Assembly (NCBI RefSeq): GCF_013394305.1
Contig: NZ_AP019810.1
Coordinates: 186,001-250,000, forward strand
Direction: 5' to 3'
DNA from: Enterococcus mundtii
GTDB lineage: Bacteria; Bacillota; Bacilli; Lactobacillales; Enterococcaceae
DNA: 64,000 bases
Position 1 is the first letter of the stretch; the number at the start of each line of letters is the position of its first letter. Position numbers and translations under genes: made by a program. Below the pieces are notes generated by a model. That model was given only the letters and a program-made list of their open reading frames with translations. It searched no databases and was not told the DNA's origin. Positions 1-8,346 of this stretch are shown here, one piece after another.

Positions 1-852
1 TTTCCACAAAAGAATTAACCCCCTCGCCATGAATTAGCTTCAGAAATTTTTTCGTATCTCTTTCGAAGATCTTCTCCACTATCCCTGAAACCTATCGGAC
101 TCCTTAGATAACTTATCAAATCGTCCGATGATGCGACAATATGGGTCACTTCGTGCATAAGAGTATCCTTGGGACTTGGCTGCACTTGAATCCTTGGTCT
201 AGTAGCTGGATTCACATGAAAAACTATCAAGCATGAAAATAATTCGACATTCAGGGGCAAACCGCATGACAAACGCATGTGCACTCATGAATCCTTTAAT
301 TTGTGAGTAGTGATTCTTTGTCACCCCATCATGCAATAAATCAGTAGAAACAAGCCAAATATTTTTTAAAATTAAAATCCTCTATTTGTTGAAGAAGCTG
401 TGCACTTTTTTTCAACTGATAACAAGCGCTTCATAATTTTTTTTACATTTGTTCTTGATTTTCTGCATCACCTCGTCTAAACCTTTCGATTAAGTAAGCT
501 TCCGCAGGCGTAGTTGCAAGAGTCTCTTCTTTTGATAGTTCCTTCTCTATAAATTTCTGGAAATCTTCCTGCGCATTTTTAAACTCTACAGTAAATTATT
601 CTAGAAATGGTTTGAGTGATTCTAGCGCTTTAGTGATATCGATACCAGAAAATACACGATAATTCGGATTTGAATCTTCGGGGAAATCCCCTTTAATCGC
701 TGAAGTAATTAGCTCTCTTAATTTAGCTTCACCACTAATTACAGAAGACGGGAATTCTGGGACAAACTCTTGATATAGGTTCTACCTGTCTCTGAAATCA
801 TCAATCCCAAATCATCTAAAGTTTATCTAATCAAAACTTTCTTTATTCATAA
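1..852 (-). pseudogene. Decayed Asp-zincin (M35-like) metallopeptidase gene
   Basis: Read on the minus strand, a start at 852 (MNKEKVLIR) opens a frame broken by a stop after nine codons, a shift near 780, a stop near 597, stops near 443-431 and further shifts near 305 and 215. The pieces join into one protein-like text. The last piece (284-15) holds HEVTHIVASSDD and, about 35 residues on, ISEANSW. That spacing resembles Asp-zincin peptidases of the M35 / lysine-specific metallo-endopeptidase type, where HExxH is followed by a GTxD-like motif and an N-A-D-S/N segment. The upstream piece AECRIIFMLDSF-type text fits the strand before the helix. Whether this is one gene or two is inferred. It was probably a secreted or toxin-type peptidase; it cannot now be functional. 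The family call is tentative. Confidence 0.5.
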
Positions 853-926
853 TTTTAAGTTATAACCTAAAAAAATACTGATCCAGCAAAATAGACAAGG
901 ATTTTTGGTAAAAGAAAAAGCCGTAA

Positions 927-963
927 AAAACTTAAAATAGCACAAGGTCTATTTTGTTTTTTT
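927..963. terminator. Hairpin terminator after the PII operon
   Basis: Stem AAAATAG / CTATTTT at 934-940 and 949-955, with a T run on both strands (after 955 on plus, below 934 on minus). It lies just downstream of the PII-like gene. The rest of 853-1052 shows nothing else. Confidence 0.5.
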
Positions 964-1052
964 CGACTTATTGTCAAAATAAGATTATCAAATTTTAGTA
1001 TATTTCAAGGTAAGTTCTATTCCAAATTTAGCAACTTGCATTTGGATGAGTT

Positions 1053-1427
1053 TCAATTATCTTCTAATAAATCTTTCATGTCAACGACTTCGCGATATTG
1101 ATGGATTTTCGTAATACCAATCACTTTATCGATATCAATACTAAAACAAATACCATTGCCCGGAACATCGATCTTGATACCTTTTCCGATCGCATCCATC
1201 ACTTCATTTGTCAAAGTATCTGGTACTAATGTCAGAACGATATCCTTTTCCGGTGAGATATCCAACCCTAAGAATTTTCCTGTGTCATGGACTCCAGAAC
1301 CACGTCCATGTAAAATCGTGCCCCCAGATGCGCCAGCCTTCTTTGAGTAATCGATCACATCTTCCCCAATACCACCATCCACGATCGTGACGATCATCTC
1401 GAGATTTAGTGCGACTAAATCATTCAT
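1053..1427 (-). CDS. PII-like (nitrogen regulatory P-II family) signalling protein
   Basis: A 124-residue protein with the P-II/ferredoxin-like pattern: an N-terminal beta strand (LEMIVTIVDGG), the GGTILHGRGSG turn at about residues 34-44, and a central strand DIVLTLVPD followed by a helix. PII proteins are trimeric sensors of ATP/ADP and small effectors that bind and control transporters and enzymes. It is the last gene of a three-gene operon and its ATG overlaps the stop of the DUF1538 gene upstream by four bases (ATGA at 1424-1427), so its product is probably made with, and acts on, the two membrane proteins. The length is slightly above that of classical GlnB/GlnK, so it is best called PII-like. 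The regulated substrate is unknown. Confidence 0.8.
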   Translation of the reverse strand: MNDLVALNLEMIVTIVDGGIGEDVIDYSKKAGASGGTILHGRGSGVHDTGKFLGLDISPEKDIVLTLVPDTLTNEVMDAIGKGIKIDVPGNGICFSIDIDKVIGITKIHQYREVVDMKDLLEDN

Positions 1428-2197
1428 TGTTGTTCCTCCATTTGTTGTAATTTTTCTTTGTTTTTCTGATCTTTTTTGTCTTTTTGTTTATATATGAACC
1501 CTAAGACTAATGTCGATAGTATCGGTGTCAATGCGATCATTGCCACCACACCAAAACCATCAATAATTGGATCTCGACCATCGATCTGTGTGGCGATTGC
1601 CACACTCATAGACAAAATAAAGGTAGAACACATCGGTCCTGTGGCGACGCCACCGTTATCAAAAGCCATCGATAGAAAAATCTTGTCAACTTTTGCACCT
1701 AAGACAAATGCTAAGCCATATCCAGGGACCAAGAAATAATAAAGAGAAAAACCAGCTAATAAGCGCCACATGGACAGACCGACTGCTAAACCGATCCCAA
1801 TCGAGATCACTGCTAACATTACTTTTGCATGAATCCGACCTTCACTTAATTCTTCGACTTGTTTGACCATCACATGGATGGCTGGCTCTGCAAAACCTAC
1901 TAAAAATCCCATAACAAACCCTAAAGGAATCAGGATCTGATTATTCGCTAAAGAAGCAATTGCACTCCCCAGGTGTTGTCCCACTGGTACATAAGCAACA
2001 TTTACACCATGTAAAAATAGAATTAATCCGATAGTTGTGATCAAAAAACCTTTCATGATATCCAAAAAACGTTTTTTTCTTAATTTAAATGAAAGAAAGT
2101 TCATCAGTACAAATAAGATCACGATTGGTGCCACCGCAAGGATGACTTCATATCCGACTTGTCCAATACCTGTAAAAAAAGTGACCAAAAAATTCAT
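1424..2197 (-). CDS. DUF1538 family membrane protein, second copy
   Basis: A 257-residue, strongly hydrophobic protein with several membrane segments, glycine-rich loops (FDNGGVATGPM near residue 190) and a charged Lys/Glu/Gln-rich cytoplasmic tail. The motif FDxGGVxTGP is shared with the next gene upstream, which shows that the two are paralogous halves of the DUF1538 family; in other bacteria such halves can be fused. DUF1538 proteins are putative transporters, with no substrate that I know to be established. The start overlaps the upstream stop (ATGA, 2194-2197) and the gene runs into the PII-like gene in the same way, so all three are translationally coupled. Confidence 0.8.
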   Translation of the reverse strand: MNFLVTFFTGIGQVGYEVILAVAPIVILFVLMNFLSFKLRKKRFLDIMKGFLITTIGLILFLHGVNVAYVPVGQHLGSAIASLANNQILIPLGFVMGFLVGFAEPAIHVMVKQVEELSEGRIHAKVMLAVISIGIGLAVGLSMWRLLAGFSLYYFLVPGYGLAFVLGAKVDKIFLSMAFDNGGVATGPMCSTFILSMSVAIATQIDGRDPIIDGFGVVAMIALTPILSTLVLGFIYKQKDKKDQKNKEKLQQMEEQQ

Positions 2198-2877
2198 TGG
2201 AAGATCACCCCCAAGATCATGACAGCCAAGATAGGACCAAGTGAGGCAATACCAACCATTCCAAAGCTATCATTTTCATTTTTCCCTTGGCGGATCATGC
2301 TTGTCATTCCACCAGCCAAGGCTAGAATAAACGGAACAGTCACTGGGCCGGTTGTGACTCCACCTGCATCAAAAGCAATTGGCATAAATTCATTACTTGT
2401 GAAAAAGGAAGCGATGAGTACCGCAAGATAACCGATCACCATCAATCGATAATACGACAGTTTAAATACGACTCTTAGTAGGGCAAAAGCTAAAAATACA
2501 CCAGTTCCCACACTGACTATACCGATCAATAAGACTCGACCAATCTCTCCATCCGAAATATCAAATACTTGTTGACCTAATACTTGTACAGATGGTTCGG
2601 CAATCGTGATCACGATTCCAATCAGAAAACCCAAACTAATAACGATTGGTAGACTTTTCTTTTTGATCATATATTTACCAACTAAATCACCAACTTCCAT
2701 CATCGAATAATCCGCACCAAACAAAAAGAGACTCATACCAACCATCATCATGATTGCTCCTAAAATGAATCTTCCCATGCTTTCAACATCTAATGGTGCA
2801 AATACAAAGGTCAGGATAACGATCAATATCGTCATGGGCATGATCGCAATGATTACTTCTTTAAAATTTTTTCTCAT
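2194..2877 (-). CDS. DUF1538 family membrane protein, first copy
   Basis: A 227-residue polytopic membrane protein starting after a good ribosome binding site (AAAGGAGGA, seven bases before the ATG). It contains the family motif FDAGGVTTGPVTVPF near residue 170 and a PSVQVLGQQV segment matching PAIHVMVKQV in the second copy, so the two genes arose by duplication of one unit or by splitting of a fused gene. It is first in a tightly coupled operon with the second DUF1538 gene and a PII-like gene. The likely role is the channel or carrier half of a PII-controlled transporter; this rests on the gene pairing, not on a known substrate. Confidence 0.8.
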   Translation of the reverse strand: MRKNFKEVIIAIMPMTILIVILTFVFAPLDVESMGRFILGAIMMMVGMSLFLFGADYSMMEVGDLVGKYMIKKKSLPIVISLGFLIGIVITIAEPSVQVLGQQVFDISDGEIGRVLLIGIVSVGTGVFLAFALLRVVFKLSYYRLMVIGYLAVLIASFFTSNEFMPIAFDAGGVTTGPVTVPFILALAGGMTSMIRQGKNENDSFGMVGIASLGPILAVMILGVIFQ

Positions 2878-3231
2878 GTATCCTCCTTTACTTCTAGTTT
2901 ACCTGATTAAAAGTAAGTTTACGAGGAAAAACAGTAAGCGATACCATTTTTATGTAAAAACGGTAAAAAAAACAGCAAAAAAACTAACTAGAGCATCAAA
3001 AAAAATCGACGAATATTGTTTTATATCTATGCAAAAAAAGGCTAAAATACATGCTATAAGCAATAAAAGCCAGAAATAGATAAACTATTTCTGGCTTTTA
3101 CCGCTTATTTTAAATAAGTTTATTTTATAACAAAAGTTATCCGCATATTGTAAATCTAACGGTGACGTTTTTCATATTTTTGATCATTCAAGTGATAGTG
3201 CCTGAACATGAAATTTCAGGCTTATTTCTGT
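2878..3231. other. Intergenic region between DUF1538 operon and sugar ABC permease
   Basis: AT-rich 354 bp with no convincing gene. It holds the leader and promoter of the DUF1538 operon (about 2880-2990, minus strand), a 16-bp perfect hairpin at 3064-3100 and a weaker hairpin (GCCTGAA/TTCAGGC, 3200-3221) just behind the permease stop. Confidence 0.5.
3064..3100. terminator. Perfect 16-bp hairpin
   Basis: TAAAAGCCAGAAATAG at 3064-3079 pairs fully with CTATTTCTGGCTTTTA at 3085-3100 around a five-base loop. It sits downstream of the minus-strand sugar permease. The arms supply a short U run in both directions, so it may end that transcript. No strong poly-T tail follows. Confidence 0.55.
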
Positions 3232-4110
3232 CTATTTGACAGAACCAATCATCCCTTGAACAAATTGTTTTTGTAAAACGAAAAACACGAGTGCAGTTGG
3301 TAAGGTCGCAATCACCAGTCCACTCATGATCATGCCATAGTCTGGTGTATAGGATGCCCCCATGGCTGATAATACTAATGGAACTGTTCGTTTATCTGGA
3401 GATTGTAATGCCACTAAAGGCCAGAGGTAATTGTTCCAACTACTCATAAACGTGATGATCGCCGCTGCGGCATACGTATTTTTAGCTGTTGGTAAATAGA
3501 CACGAAAGAAAATACTTAATTCTTTAAGACCGTCTAAACGTGCCGCCTCTACTAGGTCCTTAGGAAAGGATTTCGCGTTTTGGCGGAAAAAGAAAATCAA
3601 AAAAGCGGTACTTACTGAAGGTAAGATGACGACTAGAAAACTATTGATTCCTAATATCGTACCATTCAATTGTGAAAACATCCGATATAGCGGGATCATC
3701 AATGCCGCAAAAGGGACCATCATCGATAATAACAAAATATTAAAGACGACTTCTTTTCTTTTACTCTTATAGATCTCAAAGCCATAACCTGCCATGGAGG
3801 AGATCAATAAAGCAAAAATCGTTGTAACCACAGCGATCATTGCAGAATTAAGTAGAGAGCGTGAAAAATTCAAGTCATTCGAAAAGAGATTTTGGAAATT
3901 GATCACTAAATTTTCACCGATCATCAGTTTACCTGAACTAATATCGACTGCTGTATTTGTCATCCCTAAAATCATCCAAACAAACGGGAAAATTGAAATA
4001 AAGGAAACGATGACTAAAGAGGTATATTTAAAAATGCTTAAGAGTAACTGTCCGATACTCACTTGCTTTTTTGTAATTGACCGGGGTTGACTACTTGTCA
4101 TTTCTCTCAT
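3232..4110 (-). CDS. Carbohydrate ABC transporter permease, MalG type
   Basis: A 292-residue inner-membrane permease of the carbohydrate-uptake-1 (MalG/MsmG/GanQ) type: an N-terminal membrane segment near 20-45, five further hydrophobic segments, and the EAA loop EAARLDGLKELSIFFRVYLP at about residues 185-205 that contacts the ATPase. It ends MIGSVK, as many MalG-like proteins do. It overlaps the MalF-type gene by four bases (4107-4110). With that gene and the lipoprotein upstream it forms a sugar importer. No ATP-binding subunit lies nearby, so a shared MsmK/UgpC-type ATPase elsewhere is expected. The nearby galactosidases suggest alpha- or beta-galactosides as substrates. Confidence 0.9.
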   Translation of the reverse strand: MREMTSSQPRSITKKQVSIGQLLLSIFKYTSLVIVSFISIFPFVWMILGMTNTAVDISSGKLMIGENLVINFQNLFSNDLNFSRSLLNSAMIAVVTTIFALLISSMAGYGFEIYKSKRKEVVFNILLLSMMVPFAALMIPLYRMFSQLNGTILGINSFLVVILPSVSTAFLIFFFRQNAKSFPKDLVEAARLDGLKELSIFFRVYLPTAKNTYAAAAIITFMSSWNNYLWPLVALQSPDKRTVPLVLSAMGASYTPDYGMIMSGLVIATLPTALVFFVLQKQFVQGMIGSVK

Positions 4111-4976
4111 TTGCTCTCACTCCCTATTTTAGTTTGAATCACTGATAACAAGACAATAAATAGTACGATAACGAAAGAAACAGCTGCGGCATAACCAAAA
4201 TTCGGAGTGAATTTATAACTCAAATTATAGATATATTGTGACAATGTCGTTGTTGCATTTGCTGGCCCACCACCAGTGATATTTTGTACCTCATCAAATA
4301 ATTGCAAGGTACCGATTGTTGAAGTGATCGACGTAAACAAAATGATTGGTTTCAAGTTAGGTATCGTGATTTTAATGAACTGTTGCCACCTTGATGCGCC
4401 ATCAATATCAGCAGCTTCGTATATTTCTGGATCGATGTTTTGCATAGCAGATAAAAAGAAAATCATATTATACCCTGTCCAACGCCATGTGATGGAAATA
4501 ATGATCAATACTTTTGCCCAGAATGGATGAGTCAACCAACCGATCGGGTTATCAATCAAGCCAATTCCAACTAAAAGGTTATTGATTAAACCTGATTGGG
4601 AAAATAAACTTTTCATGATCAAAGAATAGCTGACCATTGAGGTAATACATGGCAAGAAGATCGCTGTTCTGAACAATCCTTTGAACTTCAATTTTTTATC
4701 ATTCAATAGATTGGAAATAAACAATGCCAAAAACAACATGACAGGAACCTGTACTAATAAGTATAAAAAGGTATTGAAAAATGCTTTACGGAAAGTTGAA
4801 TCTCCTAACATTCGTTGATAATTTCCTAATCCGTTGAATGTCATGTTTACCGGAGGTCCACTTTGAAAAGAGGTGATCAGCGCTAACCCCATTGGTATAA
4901 AAACTAAAATTGAGATCATGATCACTGGAAGGACTAAAAACGCGTTGCCATTTTTAAATAAATCCTTTTGTTTCAT
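4107..4976 (-). CDS. Carbohydrate ABC transporter permease, MalF type
   Basis: I place the start at 4976 (MKQKDLFKNG), where AGTGGGGA precedes the ATG; an upstream in-frame ATG at 5018 lacks a ribosome binding site. The 289-residue protein has six membrane segments and the EAA loop YEAADIDGASRWQQFIKITI in the C-terminal half, typical of MalF/MsmF/GanP permeases. It pairs with the MalG-type permease, which starts inside its stop codon. A 355-bp gap separates it from the solute-binding lipoprotein gene upstream, so expression may fall off between the two. Confidence 0.9.
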   Translation of the reverse strand: MKQKDLFKNGNAFLVLPVIMISILVFIPMGLALITSFQSGPPVNMTFNGLGNYQRMLGDSTFRKAFFNTFLYLLVQVPVMLFLALFISNLLNDKKLKFKGLFRTAIFLPCITSMVSYSLIMKSLFSQSGLINNLLVGIGLIDNPIGWLTHPFWAKVLIIISITWRWTGYNMIFFLSAMQNIDPEIYEAADIDGASRWQQFIKITIPNLKPIILFTSITSTIGTLQLFDEVQNITGGGPANATTTLSQYIYNLSYKFTPNFGYAAAVSFVIVLFIVLLSVIQTKIGSESK

Positions 4977-5331
4977 ATTATTCCCCACTTTCATTACACA
5001 TATGTCGAAGAAATACATGCCTCACAGAAAGTCAGACAAAATTGCTAGTTATTTTCTTCTAAGCTTTTTACCACTGCCTCAATGATTAGTTCCATCGGAC
5101 AGAGAATAGCAAACGAGTGGAACTTCTTATTTTTTCGAATACCATTGCTAAAGTTATACGGGATAGCTAACGGTGCGAATGTCCCCTATCGACATTTCAA
5201 TTAATTGCTTATTCTATAAACGATACCTTCAAACGAAAGAACAATACTCTCGTTGATCCGTTTGAAGAGATCGCCACTTATTTCTTTGTTATTCCATTCA
5301 TCATAGGTTTACTGTTGACGCTGAATATGAC
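4977..5331 (-). pseudogene. Possible decayed reading frame between binding protein and permease
   Basis: One minus-strand frame reads through about 5315-5050 with only two internal stops (after YRISN and after LKCR): DEWNNKEISGDLFKR..., then GTFAPLAIPYNFSNGI..., ending SLEENN. There is no start codon with a ribosome binding site and I do not recognise a family. It may be a remnant of a gene once in this operon, or chance. No terminator or known riboswitch was seen in the gap. Confidence 0.25.
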
Positions 5332-6621
5332 TTAATTGGCTAATTGAGCTTCGACTTGTTTTTGCGTATCTGCCAAAACTTTTTCTGCTGATTCACCATT
5401 GATGATTCGGCTCAAGGATTCCGCCACAACAGATTCAATGGCATAAGTTTCATGACCATAGTTCACTTCAGGGATTTCTGCTGTCCATTTTGAAAAGTCA
5501 TCGAATACTTTTTGATTACTATAGAACTCAGACGGCTGTTGATAAGCTTCTTGGTCATTCGCGCTCAACATAGTCGATACTAAACCGATCTCTTCTGCTA
5601 ATTTGCCCATCAATTCTTCATTCGTTGCGAATGTCTTTTCCAAGAAATCTTTCGCATTTTCTTCACCAGCTACGCCCTTGATCACATACCAGCCGGCACC
5701 ACCCAAGTTGGAAGCTTGTGCTTTTTGCATGTTAGCAGGTAGAGCTGGAATCGGTGCGATCTTCCACTTACCTGATTGATCTTCTGCCCCTTGAATGGTT
5801 GAAGAATACCAAGCACCAGTTGGTGTAGAAGCAACAGCTCCTGATTGGACCGCCGTAACCCCAGCATTCCAGTCAGATGTTTGTTCGACTAGATCTTCTT
5901 TAAGCAAGGTAGCAAAGAGTTCTAACCCATATTTTAATGATTCATTATTTTCGATCGTCACTGTTTCTCCATCTTCCGAGGTATACCATTCTCCGGCTTG
6001 TTGCATGATCATGCGCACACGACCTAAATCGGAAGGATTGACTTCAGAGATTTTTTTTCCTGTTTTTTCTTTGACATCTCGTGCAACTTGTAAATAATCA
6101 TCCCATGTTAAGTTCTTCATATCTTCTTCTGAATAACCAGCTTCTTCTAAGATATCTGTCCGATAGAAATTGGCTGTCACACCTGAGTCAAAAGGTACAC
6201 CGTAAATTTTATCGTCAACTTTGTTGACTGCAAATTTATATGCGGCAAAGTTATTTTCATCCACAATATCTGTCAAATCAGCAAACGCATCTGGGTAAGA
6301 GGTCAGATACCCTTGGATACGGTAGTCTTCGATCAACACAACATTTGGTAAACCATCGGTATTTCCGCTAGCTAATGCCGTATTCAGTTTTTGTACGATA
6401 TCATCTTGAGACATCGTTACTACTTCTACGTCAACATCCTCATTTTCGTAAAACTCTTTGGCTTCATTGACGGCTTTGATATTAAAGGCTTCATCCCATG
6501 CCCAGACCGTTACTTTATCTTCGTTTCCCGAAGCATCACTGGAAGAATTGCCACACCCGGCAAAAAGTGTAACTGCTGCTGTTAGGACGAAAGCACTAGC
6601 TAAAATTTGTTTTATTTTCAT
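5332..6621 (-). CDS. Sugar ABC transporter substrate-binding lipoprotein
   Basis: The start at 6621 (MKIKQILASA) is chosen because AAAGGGTGGG precedes it and the signal peptide begins there; a longer frame reaches 6684. The 429-residue protein has a lipoprotein signal ending in LFAGC with the lipidated Cys near residue 22, then a family-1 extracellular solute-binding fold (VTVWAWDEAFN, GVPFDSGVTANFYRTDIL, GAWYSSTIQG). It captures a sugar outside the cell and delivers it to the two permeases downstream. The gene is divergent from a YesN-type response regulator, and cre-like sites lie in between, so carbon-catabolite control plus two-component induction is likely. Confidence 0.9.
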   Translation of the reverse strand: MKIKQILASAFVLTAAVTLFAGCGNSSSDASGNEDKVTVWAWDEAFNIKAVNEAKEFYENEDVDVEVVTMSQDDIVQKLNTALASGNTDGLPNVVLIEDYRIQGYLTSYPDAFADLTDIVDENNFAAYKFAVNKVDDKIYGVPFDSGVTANFYRTDILEEAGYSEEDMKNLTWDDYLQVARDVKEKTGKKISEVNPSDLGRVRMIMQQAGEWYTSEDGETVTIENNESLKYGLELFATLLKEDLVEQTSDWNAGVTAVQSGAVASTPTGAWYSSTIQGAEDQSGKWKIAPIPALPANMQKAQASNLGGAGWYVIKGVAGEENAKDFLEKTFATNEELMGKLAEEIGLVSTMLSANDQEAYQQPSEFYSNQKVFDDFSKWTAEIPEVNYGHETYAIESVVAESLSRIINGESAEKVLADTQKQVEAQLAN

Positions 6622-6678
6622 TTTTATACCCACCCTTTTTAGTGTTTGTTTTTTTCTTACATGCTTATCATAACAGAC

Positions 6679-6694
6679 TTGCAAACGTTTTCTT
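6679..6694. promoter_or_regulatory. cre-like site (CcpA), proximal to the binding protein gene
   Basis: TTGCAAACGTTTTCTT matches the cre consensus TGNAANCGNWNNCA except for the last base. It lies about 60 bp upstream of the binding-protein start. Confidence 0.5.
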
Positions 6695-6789
6695 CGTTGA
6701 TGATCGTTCTCAAGAAAAATATCCTAAAATAAGAAAAAAGTACAATTTTGTCATCTTTTGATTTAGTAAATGAAATTTTAGACTTGCAT

Positions 6790-6805
6790 TTGTAAACGTT
6801 TCCCA
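6790..6805. promoter_or_regulatory. cre-like site (CcpA), proximal to the regulator gene
   Basis: TTGTAAACGTTTCCCA matches the cre consensus with one mismatch. It lies about 45 bp before the TTG start of the response regulator. Confidence 0.5.
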
Positions 6806-6846
6806 GTATTTTTAACTTACGTAACAAAGGAATAGGGGGAAAAACA

Positions 6847-8346
6847 TTGAAAAATATCGTATTGATCGATGATGAACAGACCATTCTCTCTGGTCTAAGT
6901 ACCCTGATCGATTGGCCAGCGCACGACTTCCATCTCAAAGGGGCCTTTTCAAAACCACTAGAAGCGCTCGAATTTATTAAGCATCAGCCTCTTGATATCG
7001 TCGTAACGGATTTGATGATGCCAGATTTAAATGGTATCGAACTTTCTCGATTGATCAAGAAGGAACAACCTGAAGCAAAAATCTTAGTTTTATCTAGCTA
7101 TGATGACTTTCAATTGGTCAAAGATTCATTCAAAGAAGGCGTTTCAGATTATTTACTTAAGCCAAAATTGAATCCTAGTGAGTTTTTAGCTTCTTTAAAG
7201 AGTCTGGTGGAACAATCTACAGAAGTAAAGAAACCACGTTTGACAGAACTCGAAAAAATGAGTCAGCTACTCAGCACTTATTTGTCCGGAACTTCTCTTG
7301 ATTTAGGTATATCACGCGAACAATTCCCACATGACTACTTTTTTTTAGTCTATTGTGAAGAAAAGCAATCGGAAAAACTGCGTCGAAGTGAACAATTGAT
7401 TGCAGAAGCACCACAATATACAAATCAGCTCGCCTCTGTCTTCCCTTTTTCTACGACAGCAAATGATATTGGTTATTTTATCAATGTCGCTTCGAAGAAG
7501 GCATTCGATCAGCTGATTGAACGATTTCAGCAAGAACACCAGACAGATTCTTGTCTCTATGTTCTATCTGATGTTCTGGATTTTGAAAACTTTTATTCTG
7601 AATTCCTTACATTAAAGCAAAAAAGTAGCGGACAGCACTTTTATCTGACAGATCACTGCGTTATTTGTGAAAAGCTATTATCTCCCCTACTCTCTTCTTA
7701 TGAACAACAAACAAAAAGTTATTTGACCAAGATCATGAACAAAGATTTTACGTCTGCCATCGAAGAATTGGACAATTACATGAGTAAGGTGCTTGATCAA
7801 CGTTTGCAACCAAGCTATCTGAAACACGAGATCATCAATCGACTCTATGCCTTGATCAATGCGATCGCGGACGAACATGAAAAAAGAGAAGAAATCATGA
7901 CACTAAAAATCACAATTCCAGCACAGATCACGCAAGCAGAACGGTGGGATGATCTGGTTTTGATCGTCAATAATACGACGAAGTTATTACGTGAAGTCAC
8001 CACTACATTCAGAAAAGACAACTCAGATGTGTTGACGTTGATCTATGAGTATGTCCAAGAGAATTATCATCAAGACATCAGTCTACAAACGCTATCCGAA
8101 AAATATCATTTTTCTTATAGTTATTTATCAACGATCTTTACAGAAAAGTATGGGATCAATTTTACGAAGTACTTAAAAAAAGTCCGTATCAACCAGGCAA
8201 AACTATTGTTGAAAGAATCGAATCTTTCGTTAAGTGATATTGGTCAGCAAACTGGATTTACTGAACTTGGTTATTTTTCTCGAGTATTCAAAGAAGAAAC
8301 TGGATTGACTCCTTCACAATATCGTAAAGGAATACTGACCGTATGA
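6847..8346 (+). CDS. YesN-type response regulator (REC + AraC HTH)
   Basis: A 499-residue protein starting with TTG at 6847, supported by AGGGGGAAAAACA just upstream and by the REC domain beginning there. The receiver domain (1-120) has acidic residues DDE at 8-10, the phosphorylated Asp55 in VTDLMMPD and a LLKPK lysine. A long central linker is followed by a double AraC-type helix-turn-helix (about 395-495: SLQTLSEKYHFSYSYLSTIF, LSDIGQQTGFTELGYFSRVF). It should respond to the kinase gene, which overlaps it by four bases, and activate the divergent sugar importer and perhaps the galactosidases. Confidence 0.93.
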   Translation: MKNIVLIDDEQTILSGLSTLIDWPAHDFHLKGAFSKPLEALEFIKHQPLDIVVTDLMMPDLNGIELSRLIKKEQPEAKILVLSSYDDFQLVKDSFKEGVSDYLLKPKLNPSEFLASLKSLVEQSTEVKKPRLTELEKMSQLLSTYLSGTSLDLGISREQFPHDYFFLVYCEEKQSEKLRRSEQLIAEAPQYTNQLASVFPFSTTANDIGYFINVASKKAFDQLIERFQQEHQTDSCLYVLSDVLDFENFYSEFLTLKQKSSGQHFYLTDHCVICEKLLSPLLSSYEQQTKSYLTKIMNKDFTSAIEELDNYMSKVLDQRLQPSYLKHEIINRLYALINAIADEHEKREEIMTLKITIPAQITQAERWDDLVLIVNNTTKLLREVTTTFRKDNSDVLTLIYEYVQENYHQDISLQTLSEKYHFSYSYLSTIFTEKYGINFTKYLKKVRINQAKLLLKESNLSLSDIGQQTGFTELGYFSRVFKEETGLTPSQYRKGILTV

